A stretch of 64,000 bases of DNA from positions 1-64,000 of the forward strand of contig CACEDU010000004.1 in assembly GCA_902558435.1 (NCBI GenBank), read 5' to 3'. Below, piece by piece: positions 8,662-18,341 of this stretch; positions within the stretch are counted from its first letter, which is position 1; each line of letters begins with the position of its first letter. The translations under genes and the position numbers were made by a program. The notes below the pieces were generated by a model that was not told where the DNA came from, did not search any database, and worked only from the letters and a program-made list of their open reading frames with translations. The DNA is from an uncultured Pelagibacteraceae bacterium (GTDB lineage Bacteria; Pseudomonadota; Alphaproteobacteria; Pelagibacterales; Pelagibacteraceae).

Positions 8662-9770
8662 CCCTTCATAGGCATTACAACATAGATACTGTCATAATCA
8701 GCTGGATCTCTAATTAAAGCTGGCGAACCAGTATCTTTTAAATAAATTTCAATGTTATCTCCATCAAGTTGGGATGCGACATCAATTAAGTACCTAGAAT
8801 TAAAGCTTATATCTAATTCATGATCAAACTTTACATTTAAACTTTCTTTACCATCACCACTATTAGTATTGTTAACAGAAAGATTAAGATTATCCTTAGA
8901 AAGATTAAACTTTACACCGTCCTTTTTATCTAATGAAACAGATGCAACTCTATCTACTGAATTTAAAAATGATTTAAGATCAATTTCTAATTTCTTTTGG
9001 TTTTCTTTAGGTATTACCTGAACATAGTTTGGAAATTTTCCATCAATAAGTTTTGATATCAATATACTATTATTAATTTCAAATTTAATTTTAGATTTAA
9101 TATTTGATATTTTAACTTCGCCTTCATAATCCTCGAGTAATGAACAAAGCTGGAAAATAGTCTTCTTTGGTAAAATTATTTGGTCAAATTGAACGTTGTT
9201 TTCAAGTCTAATTTTTGAAATAGACATTCTATGACTATCGGTAGCTGCTGCCGTTAAAAAATTTTTGCCCTCAACTTCTGTCTGATGTAAAAAAATTCCA
9301 CTTAAATAATGTCTAGTTTCATCATTAGATACTGAAAATTTACATTTATTTAAAAGTTTTAATAACTCTTTTGATTTAATTGAAAACTCATTTTCATTAA
9401 AATTTTCATCTGTTAACGGAAACTCAGAAGCGCTAATGCAATTTAAATTGAAAACTGATTTGTCAGACTCTAAGTGTAATTTATTTTCGCTAAGTTTAGA
9501 AAAGTTTATTTTACTGCCAGATGAAAATTTTCTTACAATATCATACATTATTGATGAGGAAGAAGTAGTTTTACCCTCCTCAAATATTTCAACGTTTGGA
9601 ATTTGATGAATAAAAATTAAATCAAGATCAGTCGCTGTCATTGTTAACTTTCCATTACTTACATCCAGCAATACGTTGGAAAGGATTGGTAAAGTACTTC
9701 TTTTTTCAATTACACCTTGACAATAATTTAAAGATTTTTGAAGGTCTTGTTGATTTAAACTAAACTTCAT
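8658..9770 (-). CDS. dnaN: DNA polymerase III beta subunit (sliding clamp)
   Basis: 370 residues, the normal clamp length, with three repeated domains. The N-terminus (MKFSLNQQDLQKSL), the central ATDSHRMS element and the C-terminal ending YVVMPMKG are all characteristic. It overlaps dnaA by 11 nt, so the two are probably translationally coupled, and it shares a 4-nt TTAA stop with plsC. Confidence 0.98.
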   Translation of the reverse strand: MKFSLNQQDLQKSLNYCQGVIEKRSTLPILSNVLLDVSNGKLTMTATDLDLIFIHQIPNVEIFEEGKTTSSSSIMYDIVRKFSSGSKINFSKLSENKLHLESDKSVFNLNCISASEFPLTDENFNENEFSIKSKELLKLLNKCKFSVSNDETRHYLSGIFLHQTEVEGKNFLTAAATDSHRMSISKIRLENNVQFDQIILPKKTIFQLCSLLEDYEGEVKISNIKSKIKFEINNSILISKLIDGKFPNYVQVIPKENQKKLEIDLKSFLNSVDRVASVSLDKKDGVKFNLSKDNLNLSVNNTNSGDGKESLNVKFDHELDISFNSRYLIDVASQLDGDNIEIYLKDTGSPALIRDPADYDSIYVVMPMKG

Positions 9771-11175
9771 TTTCTTTATTATACAAAATCTTACTTTTTA
9801 AACTATCTATATTAATATTTAACTCACTATCCTCTTTTCTTAACCTCTCGATAGTTTTAACTGAGTGTATTACAGTTGTATGATCTCTATTGGAAAAAGA
9901 TCTCCCTATTTCTGGTAGGGATTTAGATGTTAACATTTTTGCTAGATAAATTGCAGTTTGTCTTGGTCTTACAAGATATCTTGATCTTCTGGGAGAAAGC
10001 ATCTCATTTTTACTAATCTTATAAAATTTACAGACTATTGTTTGAATTGTGTCAATATCAACTTTATTTTCAGTAAGATTAAGTAAATCTTTTAAAACTA
10101 TTTTTACCTCAGATAGAGTTGGAACTTTGTTGTAAATCCTAGTAAAAGAAACAATTCTATTTAATGCTCCTACTAACTCTCTAATGCTAGTTTTAATTTC
10201 AGTACTTATAAATTTTTGAATTTCCTCAGAAATTATAACTTTATTTGAGTAAGATAATTTTAATTCTTCAGTTTTAGATTTGATAATCTTATATCTAAGT
10301 TCATAATCAGGATTTTGAATATCCACAACTAAACCTCCAGAAAATCTGGATTTAATTCTTTCCTGTATTCTAGTTAGTTTATTTGGTGGCCGATCAGCTG
10401 AGATTATTATTTGTGAATTTTTGTCTAATAAAGCATTGAATGTATGAAAGAATTCTTCTTGCATTGCTTCTTTACCATTCATGAACTGTATATCATCGAT
10501 TAATAAAATATCAGTATTTCTAAAGTACTCTTTAAACTTTACCATCTCATTTGATTTTATAGATTTAACAAATTGATACATAAATCTTTCTGCTGATATA
10601 AACATAACTTTATTCTTTTCCTTCAATTCTAGACCAATTGCGTTTAGTAAGTGTGTTTTACCCATTCCAACACCACCATATAAATATAAAGGATTATAGT
10701 GAGCTATATCATTGGAAACTTTTTTTGATGCTTCAAATGCTAACTTGTTACTTGCTCCAGTTATGAAATTTTCGAAGTTTTTATTTGGGTCTATTCTATT
10801 ATATTGAAGATAAGAGTCTTTTATAAACGATACATTATCATTATTAGTTTTAAAAGAATTTTGAGATGAGATGTTTGTCTCGCTAATTTCAGTTTCGTTA
10901 TTGTTTTTTATTATGAATTCAATTCTTACCAAGTCTTTTTTGTATTCTTTAATTGTTTGCAATATTTGGTCTAAATATCTTGATACTATCCAATCTCTTA
11001 TAAATCTTGTTGAGACTGAAAATAAAATATAATTATGAAATTCTTCAACTAATTCAATTTTTTTTATCCAACTTTCAAAAATATCATTTCCAAGTTTTTC
11101 TCTTAATTCTTTTTTAATACTTTGCCAATCAATTTTCTTTTCGAGTGCTTTATTGTTTTGTAAATTATTTTTCAT
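9760..11175 (-). CDS. dnaA: Chromosomal replication initiator DnaA
   Basis: An AAA+ initiator of 471 residues. It shows the N-terminal DnaB/DiaA-interaction domain, Walker A GGVGMGKTH near residue 167, Walker B ILLIDDIQF, sensor segments, and the C-terminal DnaA-box helix-turn-helix with FSNRDHTTVIHSVKTIE. It lies downstream of rpsT and mutM, the usual alphaproteobacterial order, and upstream of dnaN. Confidence 0.98.
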   Translation of the reverse strand: MKNNLQNNKALEKKIDWQSIKKELREKLGNDIFESWIKKIELVEEFHNYILFSVSTRFIRDWIVSRYLDQILQTIKEYKKDLVRIEFIIKNNNETEISETNISSQNSFKTNNDNVSFIKDSYLQYNRIDPNKNFENFITGASNKLAFEASKKVSNDIAHYNPLYLYGGVGMGKTHLLNAIGLELKEKNKVMFISAERFMYQFVKSIKSNEMVKFKEYFRNTDILLIDDIQFMNGKEAMQEEFFHTFNALLDKNSQIIISADRPPNKLTRIQERIKSRFSGGLVVDIQNPDYELRYKIIKSKTEELKLSYSNKVIISEEIQKFISTEIKTSIRELVGALNRIVSFTRIYNKVPTLSEVKIVLKDLLNLTENKVDIDTIQTIVCKFYKISKNEMLSPRRSRYLVRPRQTAIYLAKMLTSKSLPEIGRSFSNRDHTTVIHSVKTIERLRKEDSELNINIDSLKSKILYNKENEV

Positions 11176-11443
11176 GAAGAAATTCCACTTAAGACTTATA
11201 AAAATTTATTGCAATAAGTTTATTTATAAAAATAAAAAAAAATAAAATTTATGATTGAATAAATTTTAGATTGAATATTTTAAAAATTTTTGTTGCAACC
11301 TACTCGGGTAAGAGATTTAAAATTTAAAATTTTACTAAATCTACATCTTGTAATTTTTTAAATTAATCTTTTAGATGTAGTAATTAATAAGGCAATTGTG
11401 CGTTTAAGTTGTATGTTAAAATGTTTTTACTTATTGGAGGTTG
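11176..11443. other. dnaA upstream / rpsT downstream intergenic region
   Basis: At 268 nt this is the longest intergenic stretch in the window. It is extremely AT-rich. It holds a 9-bp direct repeat GATTGAATA at 11253-11261 and 11269-11277, an 8-bp palindrome GTTGCAAC at 11292-11299 next to an imperfect palindrome TACTCGGGTA at 11301-11310, and an 8-bp inverted repeat (CTACATCT at 11341-11348, AGATGTAG at 11373-11380) that could end rpsT transcription. I found no good DnaA box (TTATNCACA), so I do not call it oriC. It probably carries dnaA regulation. Confidence 0.45.
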
Positions 11444-11704
11444 TTATAAAGAATTAATTTTTTTTGTAATTCTCGATACGTTTCTTGAGGCGTTTTGTCT
11501 TTTAATGACTCCTGTTTTTGCAATTGACATCAATTCCGAATTTAGCTTGGGAAGGAAGGCTAAAGCTTCTTTTTTATCCTTTTTTTCAATTAATGAGTTC
11601 ATTTTTTTTAAAGCATTCTTAAAACGACTTTTTCTAGACCTATTAACCGCTGTTTGTCTTTTTATTTTTCTAGTTCGTTTAATTGCTGATTTTGTATTCG
11701 CCAT
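11444..11704 (-). CDS. rpsT: 30S ribosomal protein S20
   Basis: An 86-residue basic protein beginning MANTKSAIKR, the S20 signature, with the RKSRFKNALKKM helix. It binds 16S rRNA early in 30S assembly. It stands between mutM and dnaA, as in other alphaproteobacteria, although the enoyl-CoA hydratase gene often found between mutM and rpsT is absent here. Confidence 0.97.
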   Translation of the reverse strand: MANTKSAIKRTRKIKRQTAVNRSRKSRFKNALKKMNSLIEKKDKKEALAFLPKLNSELMSIAKTGVIKRQNASRNVSRITKKINSL

Positions 11705-11754
11705 AAGCGTGAGTGTATATCTTCAGATAATGATTGGGTCAATACAATAATTTT

Positions 11755-12621
11755 TTATTTTTGACATAAATTACAAAAAAAACTTGATCTATTTGAAATA
11801 AATTTTTTTTGTATTGTCCCTTTACAACCATATCTTAAACAATTTTTATTTTCTCTTTGATAAACATTAAAATTTTTTTGAAAAGAACCCTGATTTCCAC
11901 TTATATTTTTAAAATCTCTTATGCTGGAGCCACCTTTATCTATTGCTTTTTTTAAAACCACTTTTGAAAAATGAGAAATCTTTTGGCAATCATTCAAACT
12001 GAGCAAACTTACTTGCTTTGATGGTAAAATCTTACATAAGAATAATATTTCACTAGCATAAATATTACCAATTCCAGAGACAAAATTCTGATCAATTAAA
12101 AAATTTTTAATATTTTTTTTTTTATTTTTAAAATAATTAAAAATATAATTTTTATTAAATAATGGGTCAAAAGGCTCTGGCCCATATTTTTTAAAGTTAT
12201 TATTTATTTGCTCTTCATTTTTAAAATAAGAAAAATAACCAAATCTTCGTGGGTCATTATAAATTAATTTAAAGTTATCAATTTTGATTTCTACATGATT
12301 GTGCTTTTTAGGTAATAATGGAGAATGATAAAAACTTGTGTTTGTTAAGGAATTTTTTTTTAAATATTTACTAATTAAATGAATAGTCCCTGACATTCCA
12401 AGATGTATCATTAAATTAGAGCTATCCTCAAATTTAAGTATTAAATGTTTAGAAAACCTATCTACTTTAATAATTTTTTTTTTTACTATATTTTTTTCAA
12501 AATTTTTTGGAATCTTAAACCTTAAATTCCTATTTTTTATTAATATGTCCTTGATAATCTTTCCTGTAATACTCTTATTCAAAGATTGTTTGACGATTTC
12601 TACTTCTGGTAATTCAGGCAT
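11755..12621 (-). CDS. mutM: Formamidopyrimidine-DNA glycosylase
   Basis: Removes 8-oxoguanine and other oxidised purines. The 288 residues begin MPELPEVE, where Pro2 and Glu3 are catalytic. The helix-two-turn-helix region contains FVSGIGNIYASEILF, and the C-terminus is a zinc finger (CLRYGC ... CNLC). It is divergent from ubiE with 33 nt between starts. Confidence 0.97.
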   Translation of the reverse strand: MPELPEVEIVKQSLNKSITGKIIKDILIKNRNLRFKIPKNFEKNIVKKKIIKVDRFSKHLILKFEDSSNLMIHLGMSGTIHLISKYLKKNSLTNTSFYHSPLLPKKHNHVEIKIDNFKLIYNDPRRFGYFSYFKNEEQINNNFKKYGPEPFDPLFNKNYIFNYFKNKKKNIKNFLIDQNFVSGIGNIYASEILFLCKILPSKQVSLLSLNDCQKISHFSKVVLKKAIDKGGSSIRDFKNISGNQGSFQKNFNVYQRENKNCLRYGCKGTIQKKFISNRSSFFCNLCQK

Positions 12622-12654
12622 TTCATACTATATTAGTGTTTTAATATAATTTAT

Positions 12655-13359
12655 ATGCAACAAAATCTTCAAAATAAAGCAGGACTCGTCGAAGGAGTAT
12701 TTAATAAAGTCTATGATAAATATGATTTGATGAATGATTTTATGTCATTTGGAATTCATAGACTTTGGAAAAAAAACCTTATGAATTGGATGAATCCAAC
12801 GAAAGACAAAAAGTATTTAGATGTTGCTTGTGGCACTGGCGATTTAGGCAAATTATTTTTAGATTATACAGACAAGAATGGAGAAATTACATCTTCAGAT
12901 GCAAATGGCAAAATGATTGAAAAAGGCAAAAAAAGACTGAGCAGGTATAAAAATATAAAATGGGTTGTTGCAGAGGCAGAAAAATTGCCATTCAAAAATA
13001 ACACTTTTGATTTTTATTCAATAAGTTTTGGTTTACGAAATACAAAAAATTTAGATAGATCTTTATCAGAAGCCTATAGAGTTCTTAAACCTGGTGGAAG
13101 ATATATGTGTTTAGAATTTTCAAAAATTCAGAATTCTAATTTAGATTTTTTATACAAAAATTATTCGAAATTAATTCCTCACATAGGAAAAGCAGTTGTT
13201 GGTGATAAAGAACCTTATGAATATTTAACCAAAAGCATAGAAGAATTTGTTAATCAGGAAGAATTGATAGATTTAATGAAACAAAATAATTTTAAAAACT
13301 GTTCATATAGAAATTTATCTGGCGGAATAGTAGCTATTCATTCTGGTTGGAAAATATAA
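12655..13359 (+). CDS. ubiE: Ubiquinone/menaquinone biosynthesis C-methyltransferase UbiE
   Basis: A SAM-dependent methyltransferase for the C-methylation step of ubiquinone synthesis. The 234 residues contain the family start VFNKVYDKYDLMNDFMSFGIHRLWK (abridged: YDLMNDFMSFG), SAM motif I LDVACGTGDLG and SFGLRNTKN. It overlaps ubiB by one base in a TAATG junction, giving a tight ubiE-ubiB pair. Confidence 0.97.
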   Translation: MQQNLQNKAGLVEGVFNKVYDKYDLMNDFMSFGIHRLWKKNLMNWMNPTKDKKYLDVACGTGDLGKLFLDYTDKNGEITSSDANGKMIEKGKKRLSRYKNIKWVVAEAEKLPFKNNTFDFYSISFGLRNTKNLDRSLSEAYRVLKPGGRYMCLEFSKIQNSNLDFLYKNYSKLIPHIGKAVVGDKEPYEYLTKSIEEFVNQEELIDLMKQNNFKNCSYRNLSGGIVAIHSGWKI

Positions 13360-14927
13360 TGTTCAAAAGATTAGTTACATTATTTAAACTCGGTAGAAAA
13401 CTTGCTAAATCCGATGTTTTAACTATTTTATCAAAATTTAATAAACCACCTTTACTAATAAATGTAATATTTAAATTACTTTCCTTTTCTTTTACTAAAA
13501 AAGATGTGTCATTTAATAATTTAAGTGAAGGTGAAAAATTATCAAATTCATTAGCATCTATGGGTACAACTTTCATTAAACTCGGCCAGTTTCTAGCAAC
13601 AAGGCCAGATATCATAGGAGATAAATTATCAAAGGAGTTAGAAAATTTACAAGATAAACTTCCACCTTTTTCACAATCAAAAGCGAAAGAAATGATTAAA
13701 AAAGATTTAGGTGATGAACTATATAATTCAATAATTAATATAAGTGAACCAGTTGCAGCTGCCTCAATTGCTCAAGTACATAAAGCTCAAATTAACGATA
13801 ATGGAGTTATTAAAAACGTAGCAATAAAAATACTAAGACCAGATATTAAAAAAATTTTTAACGAAGAAGTAGATGCTTTGATGCTTTTTGCCTATATCAT
13901 TGAGTCATTTATCAAAAAAACTAAACGATTAAAGCTTGTTGAGGTGGTATTTTTATTAAAAGAAATTACCAGTCTTGAGATGGATTTAAGATTTGAAGCC
14001 GCCGCAGCTAACGAATATGCAGAAAATACCAAAAATGATGCAGGTTTTGAAGTTCCCAAGATCTATTGGGATTATACAAGTGAAAACATAATGACACTTG
14101 ATTGGATTGAAGGTGTATCAATTAGAGAGACAGAAGAGCTTGAGAAAAGATCAATTGATACAAAAAAAATTGCCACTGATATAATTCAACATTTCTTAAG
14201 GCATGCAGTAAGGGATGGTTTTTTTCATGCAGATATGCATCAAGGAAATATTTTTGTAAATGAGAGTGGTCAAATTGTTCCCATAGATTTTGGTATTATG
14301 GGAAGGTTAGATAATGTCAGTAAAAGATTTCTAGCTGAGATTTTATTTGGTTTTATACAAAGAGATTATAAAAAAGTTGCGGAGGTACATCTTGCAGCAG
14401 GATTAGTTCCAAACAATGTACCTGTAAATGATCTTGCTCAGGCACTAAGATCTATTGGTGAGCCAATTTTTGGACACTCTATAAAAAATATTTCTGGTGG
14501 TAAGTTGCTAAAACAACTTTTTGATGTTACGGAAAAGTTTAATATGCAAACCCAACCTCAGTTGCTTATGTTGCAAAAAACAATGGTAGTAGTTGAAGGA
14601 GTTGCTAGAAGATTAAACCCGGAAACAAATATATGGGAGACATCAAAACCTGTTCTAGAAAAATGGTTAAAAGAAACTAAAGATCCTATAAATTCAATTA
14701 ATGAGACATTAAAAGACTCTGTGGAAGTATTAAAACGTCTTCCAAATTTACCTGAAGTAATGGATAAAGCAAACCAAGCGCTTAATTACCTTGCAAGCGG
14801 TCAAATACCTCATAATTCAAACTCGTATAATGAATTAAACACTAAAAAAGAAGAAATGAAGTCATTTAGAAACCAATCTATTATTGGCTTATTATCTCTT
14901 GTAATTTTAACTCTATTGGTATTTTAA
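13359..14927 (+). CDS. ubiB: Ubiquinone biosynthesis kinase-like protein UbiB
   Basis: An atypical ABC1/ADCK-family kinase/ATPase needed for ubiquinone synthesis. It shows the alanine-rich loop AAASIAQVHKA, the KxGQ motif (KLGQFLATRPD), FHADMHQGNIF as the catalytic loop and DFGIMGRL. The C-terminus has a hydrophobic anchor (residues ~505-520). The ATG at 13359 forms TAATG with the ubiE stop; an earlier in-frame ATG at 13347 would lie inside ubiE. The protein is 522 residues. Confidence 0.96.
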   Translation: MFKRLVTLFKLGRKLAKSDVLTILSKFNKPPLLINVIFKLLSFSFTKKDVSFNNLSEGEKLSNSLASMGTTFIKLGQFLATRPDIIGDKLSKELENLQDKLPPFSQSKAKEMIKKDLGDELYNSIINISEPVAAASIAQVHKAQINDNGVIKNVAIKILRPDIKKIFNEEVDALMLFAYIIESFIKKTKRLKLVEVVFLLKEITSLEMDLRFEAAAANEYAENTKNDAGFEVPKIYWDYTSENIMTLDWIEGVSIRETEELEKRSIDTKKIATDIIQHFLRHAVRDGFFHADMHQGNIFVNESGQIVPIDFGIMGRLDNVSKRFLAEILFGFIQRDYKKVAEVHLAAGLVPNNVPVNDLAQALRSIGEPIFGHSIKNISGGKLLKQLFDVTEKFNMQTQPQLLMLQKTMVVVEGVARRLNPETNIWETSKPVLEKWLKETKDPINSINETLKDSVEVLKRLPNLPEVMDKANQALNYLASGQIPHNSNSYNELNTKKEEMKSFRNQSIIGLLSLVILTLLVF

Positions 14928-14935
14928 TTCTCTTC

Positions 14936-16126
14936 ATGAAAAATAAAAAAATACTTCTAATCATATGTGGTGGAATATCTGCTTACAAAAGCTTAGAGGT
15001 GATAAGAGGTTTAAAAAAAAGAGATGTAAGTATTAAAACAATACTTACAAAGAGTGGTAAAAACTTTGTAACACCTCTGTCTATTTCATCGCTTTCGCAA
15101 GAAAAAGTGTATGAAGACATATTCAGTGCAGAAAATGAAGCCGAAATGGATCATATTTCACTTTCTAGATGGGCAGATTTAATTTTAATTGTACCTGCAA
15201 CAGCAAATACAATCTCAAAATTAAGTTATGGTTTAACTGACGACCTCGCTAGCACTGTGGTTTTAGCATCAAATAAACAAGTATTTTTAGTGCCCGCTAT
15301 GAATGTCAGAATGTGGGAACACAAATCAACTAAAGAAAATTTATTAAAATTAAAAAATTATGGATATAGAATAATTGGTCCTGAAATCGGAGATATGGCT
15401 TGCGGTGAGTACGGTAAAGGAAAAATGTCAGAACCTTCACATATATTAGGGACTATTGAAAATTATTTTAAAAATATTGAAAAAAACAAAAAATTTAAGG
15501 CATTAGTCACAGCTGGACCTACTAAAGAATTTATAGATCCAGTAAGATTTATATCTAATAAATCAAGCGGGAAACAAGGTTATGAAATAGCAAAGTCGTT
15601 AAGAGATAATGGTTTTGAGACAACACTTATTTCTGGGGAAACAAATTTAGATCCAGTTGAAGGAGTAAAATTTATTTCTGTTAAAACTGCAGAAGAAATG
15701 TTTAGGGAAACTCTTAACAACCTACCAACAGATGTTGCTATTTTTAATGCAGCAGTAGCTGATTTTAAAGTTAAAAAGATAAATAGTGAAAAAATTAAAA
15801 AAAAAGAAAATTTAGATCTTAAATTAGAAAAAAATATTGATATTTTATCAAACATATCAAATCATAATTCACTAAGACCAAAAATTACAATTGGATTTGC
15901 AGCTGAGTCACAAAATCTTGAATTTAATTCAAAGAAAAAATTAGACCAAAAAAATTGTGATTGGATTATTGCAAATGATATTTCTGATAAAACAATAGGT
16001 TTTGATTCTGATGATAATGAAGTTTCTATATTTTATAAAAATAAAGAAAGTGAAAAATTATTAAAAAAGAGAAAATCTTTAATAGCATCTGAGATAGTAG
16101 ATAGAGTTATCTCTGAGCTTAATTAA
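14936..16126 (+). CDS. coaBC: Bifunctional phosphopantothenoylcysteine synthetase/decarboxylase
   Basis: Catalyses two consecutive coenzyme A steps. The N-terminal flavoprotein half (CoaC) has the catalytic His in AEMDHISLSRW, the FMN-binding PATANTISKL and PAMNVRMWEH. The C-terminal synthetase half (CoaB) starts with TAGPTKEFIDPVRFISN and SSGKQGYEIA near residue 190. The length of 396 is typical. It sits 8 nt after ubiB, in the conserved ubiB-coaBC-dut order. Confidence 0.97.
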   Translation: MKNKKILLIICGGISAYKSLEVIRGLKKRDVSIKTILTKSGKNFVTPLSISSLSQEKVYEDIFSAENEAEMDHISLSRWADLILIVPATANTISKLSYGLTDDLASTVVLASNKQVFLVPAMNVRMWEHKSTKENLLKLKNYGYRIIGPEIGDMACGEYGKGKMSEPSHILGTIENYFKNIEKNKKFKALVTAGPTKEFIDPVRFISNKSSGKQGYEIAKSLRDNGFETTLISGETNLDPVEGVKFISVKTAEEMFRETLNNLPTDVAIFNAAVADFKVKKINSEKIKKKENLDLKLEKNIDILSNISNHNSLRPKITIGFAAESQNLEFNSKKKLDQKNCDWIIANDISDKTIGFDSDDNEVSIFYKNKESEKLLKKRKSLIASEIVDRVISELN

Positions 16127-16129
16127 GTG

Positions 16130-16567
16130 ATGGTAAAAGTTTTATTTAAGAGACTTAACCAAAAAGCAAAACTTCCAAGTTATAAAACTGCTGGATCCTC
16201 AGGTATGGATTTGATGGCATGTATAGATGAACCTATTACAATCAAACCAAATGAGTCGAAATTGGTACCAACAGGTATTGCAATTGCAATTCCTGAAGAT
16301 ACAGAGGTTCAAATTAGACCAAGATCAGGCCTTGCTGCAAAATCAAGTATTACCGTGCTAAATACACCAGGCACAATTGACAGTGATTATAGAGGAGAGC
16401 TAAAAATTATTTTATTTAACCATGGTAAAGATGAATTCATTGTAAATGATGAAGATAGAGTTGCTCAAATGGTTTTAATGCCTATTTTAAAAGTAGAAAG
16501 TGAAGAAACAAATAAATTACCAGATACAATTAGAGGGTCCGGAGGATTTGGATCGACTGGTAAATAG
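16130..16567 (+). CDS. dut: dUTP diphosphatase
   Basis: Hydrolyses dUTP to dUMP, limiting uracil in DNA. It is a trimeric dUTPase of 145 residues with all five motifs: AGSSGMDLMA, RPRSGLAAK, the TPGTIDSDYRGE loop with catalytic Asp, DRVAQMVL, and the C-terminal arm GSGGFGSTGK. The ATG at 16130 is used; a GTG at 16127 sits immediately after the coaBC stop. Confidence 0.97.
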   Translation: MVKVLFKRLNQKAKLPSYKTAGSSGMDLMACIDEPITIKPNESKLVPTGIAIAIPEDTEVQIRPRSGLAAKSSITVLNTPGTIDSDYRGELKIILFNHGKDEFIVNDEDRVAQMVLMPILKVESEETNKLPDTIRGSGGFGSTGK

Positions 16568-16570
16568 TAA

Positions 16571-17320
16571 ATGTTTAGTAACAAAGACCTAGAGCGATAT
16601 TCAAGACAGATTATTTTAAAAAAAGTTGGTATTTTAGGTCAAAAAAAAATTCAAAATTCCAAAATTCTAGTTGTTGGATGCGGTGGTTTAGGATCACCAG
16701 TTATTGATTTACTTTCACGAGCGGGTGTTGGCATAATTGGGATGATGGATCATGACAAAGTTAGTTTATCAAATTTACACCGACAAATTATGTTCACTGC
16801 TGATGATATTGGAAAATATAAAGTTAATATTTTAAAGAAAAAAATAAGCAAAATTAATAAAAAAGTAAAAGTTAAAATTTATAGGAACAAAGCAGACGAG
16901 AAAAATTTAGGAAAAATTCTGAAAGAGTATGATGTTATTGTTGATGGTACTGATAATTTTAAAGCAAAATTTCTTTTAAATAAATTTTCGTTAAAATATA
17001 AAAAAAAACTTATTATTGGAGCTATAAGTAAATTTGAAGGACATATTTTTACATTTGATTTTACTTTAAAAAAAAGTCCCTGTTTAAAATGTTTTTACCA
17101 AGGGGAACCAGCAGAAGGAGTTTTGGATTGTGAAACAGATGGTATATTAGGATCAACGGCAGTTATTACAGGTAGCCTACAGGCCAATGAGGTTCTGAAG
17201 GCAATTTTAAATGTTGGTAAAAATTTAAATTCACATATTTTAATAATAGATTTATTAAATCTTAAATTTAGAAAAGTATTATTCAGAAAAAGAAAAGGAT
17301 GTATATGCGAAAATATTTAA
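16571..17320 (+). CDS. MoeB/ThiF-family adenylyltransferase
   Basis: An E1-like enzyme that adenylates the C-terminal Gly of a sulfur carrier protein (MoaD, ThiS or similar). The nucleotide-binding loop is GCGGLGSPV near residue 38, with DHDKVSLSNLHRQ and DGTDNFKAKFLLN following. Zinc ligands are CLKC and the terminal CIC. The 249 residues lack a C-terminal rhodanese domain, so it resembles bacterial MoeB/ThiF. No thi or moa genes flank it here, so the partner is unknown. Confidence 0.88.
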   Translation: MFSNKDLERYSRQIILKKVGILGQKKIQNSKILVVGCGGLGSPVIDLLSRAGVGIIGMMDHDKVSLSNLHRQIMFTADDIGKYKVNILKKKISKINKKVKVKIYRNKADEKNLGKILKEYDVIVDGTDNFKAKFLLNKFSLKYKKKLIIGAISKFEGHIFTFDFTLKKSPCLKCFYQGEPAEGVLDCETDGILGSTAVITGSLQANEVLKAILNVGKNLNSHILIIDLLNLKFRKVLFRKRKGCICENI

Positions 17321-17754
17321 TACTTTCATTTTTTTTTATTTTACCATTTTCATCTTTCGCTCAAGAAAATAATTATTTTCTGATGTTAAAAAATAAAAAA
17401 GTAAATGTTAGATACGGTCCAAGCTTTGATTATCCAATTAAATATGTTTATAGGAAGATAGAATTACCTTTAAAAGTGATCGATAAAAAAGAAAATTTCA
17501 GAAGAGTTATTGATCATAAAAAAAATAGTGGTTGGATCCATATTTCACAATTAAGGAATTCACGTTCTATAATCACCGAATCTGAAAAAATTCTATTTAA
17601 AAAACCTACGAAATATTCAAAACCATTGGCAAAGTTGGATAAGGGTCGTCTTTTAAAAGTTATTAAATGCGAAGAAAAATGGTGTAATATAAGTACTGGC
17701 AATTACTCAGGTTGGATTTTGAAAGATGACAAAATTTGGGGTATTGTTAATTAA
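17305..17754 (+). CDS. Secreted SH3-like domain protein
   Basis: A 149-residue exported protein with a signal peptide ending FSSFAQ near residue 20. Two tandem bacterial SH3-like segments follow: one with VNVRYGPSFDYPIKYVY near residue 33, the other near residue 95 ending SGWILKDDKIWGI. Such domains often bind peptidoglycan; the ligand is not known here. The ATG at 17305 is chosen because an AAAAGG ribosome-binding site lies 6 nt upstream; the ATG at 17299 would sit on top of it. It overlaps the MoeB-like gene and is convergent with DUF3501. Confidence 0.82.
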   Translation: MRKYLILSFFFILPFSSFAQENNYFLMLKNKKVNVRYGPSFDYPIKYVYRKIELPLKVIDKKENFRRVIDHKKNSGWIHISQLRNSRSIITESEKILFKKPTKYSKPLAKLDKGRLLKVIKCEEKWCNISTGNYSGWILKDDKIWGIVN

Positions 17755-18340
17755 AGTCTGCTGAGAGAGCTTTAATATTATCCTCTGAAAATTTAGTCGT
17801 ATGTGAATATACCTTATGATCAATACCAACTTCAATTATATTTTTATGACTTTTAAATTTATTAATATGATCATCTGAAAAGTTAAAATGTATAAATTGT
17901 ACAGACGAAGCCTTTCCATCATCTGAAGTTCTGTCTACATCCATTTCTGGGACTGCATATATTTTTTCGTCATTAATTTTTATAAAAATATTTTTTTCTA
18001 CTCCACCTAATTTTCCAAGGAATTCAGACCTTATTACTGGATTATCGATCTCAAACATTAAAGTGGCAACTAATTCTTTTCCATTAGGGATTAAAGGATT
18101 ATAAGCTGCAAGTTCGTCTGCAACTTGTTCGTCTCCACCCTTTTCAATATAAAGCATTTCTTGAACTTGGGCTATCATTGTTTCATAACATTCAAAATAA
18201 AATGTTGCATAAGGCCCTAGAAGAATTCTTCTATTCTTTTTAAATTCAACTAATTCTTTTCTCATTTGTCTTCTAACTTTTATGTATGCATCTAAAGGTA
18301 AAAGATCTTCTTTTGTAATAATTTTTTGTTCTTTTGACAT
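17747..18340 (-). CDS. DUF3501 family protein
   Basis: About 197 residues. The N-terminal TKEDLLPLDAYIKVRRQ and the segment RRILLGPYATFYFECYETM are typical of DUF3501. It follows the Fe-S protein by one base. Genes of this family regularly travel with rubrerythrin and the cysteine-rich Fe-S protein seen next door, suggesting a joint role in peroxide or iron handling, but no activity is established. The start at 18340 fits the family N-terminus; an ATG at 18352 overlaps the upstream gene. Confidence 0.85.
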   Translation of the reverse strand: MSKEQKIITKEDLLPLDAYIKVRRQMRKELVEFKKNRRILLGPYATFYFECYETMIAQVQEMLYIEKGGDEQVADELAAYNPLIPNGKELVATLMFEIDNPVIRSEFLGKLGGVEKNIFIKINDEKIYAVPEMDVDRTSDDGKASSVQFIHFNFSDDHINKFKSHKNIIEVGIDHKVYSHTTKFSEDNIKALSADFN

Positions 18341-18341
18341 T

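Noticed and set aside
11176..11443. Chromosomal origin upstream of dnaA
   Set aside because: No cluster of TTATNCACA-type boxes is visible, and in alphaproteobacteria oriC is often away from dnaA.
11409..11750. 113-residue plus-strand reading frame over rpsT
   Set aside because: It is fully antisense to the well-supported S20 gene and its protein has no recognisable features.
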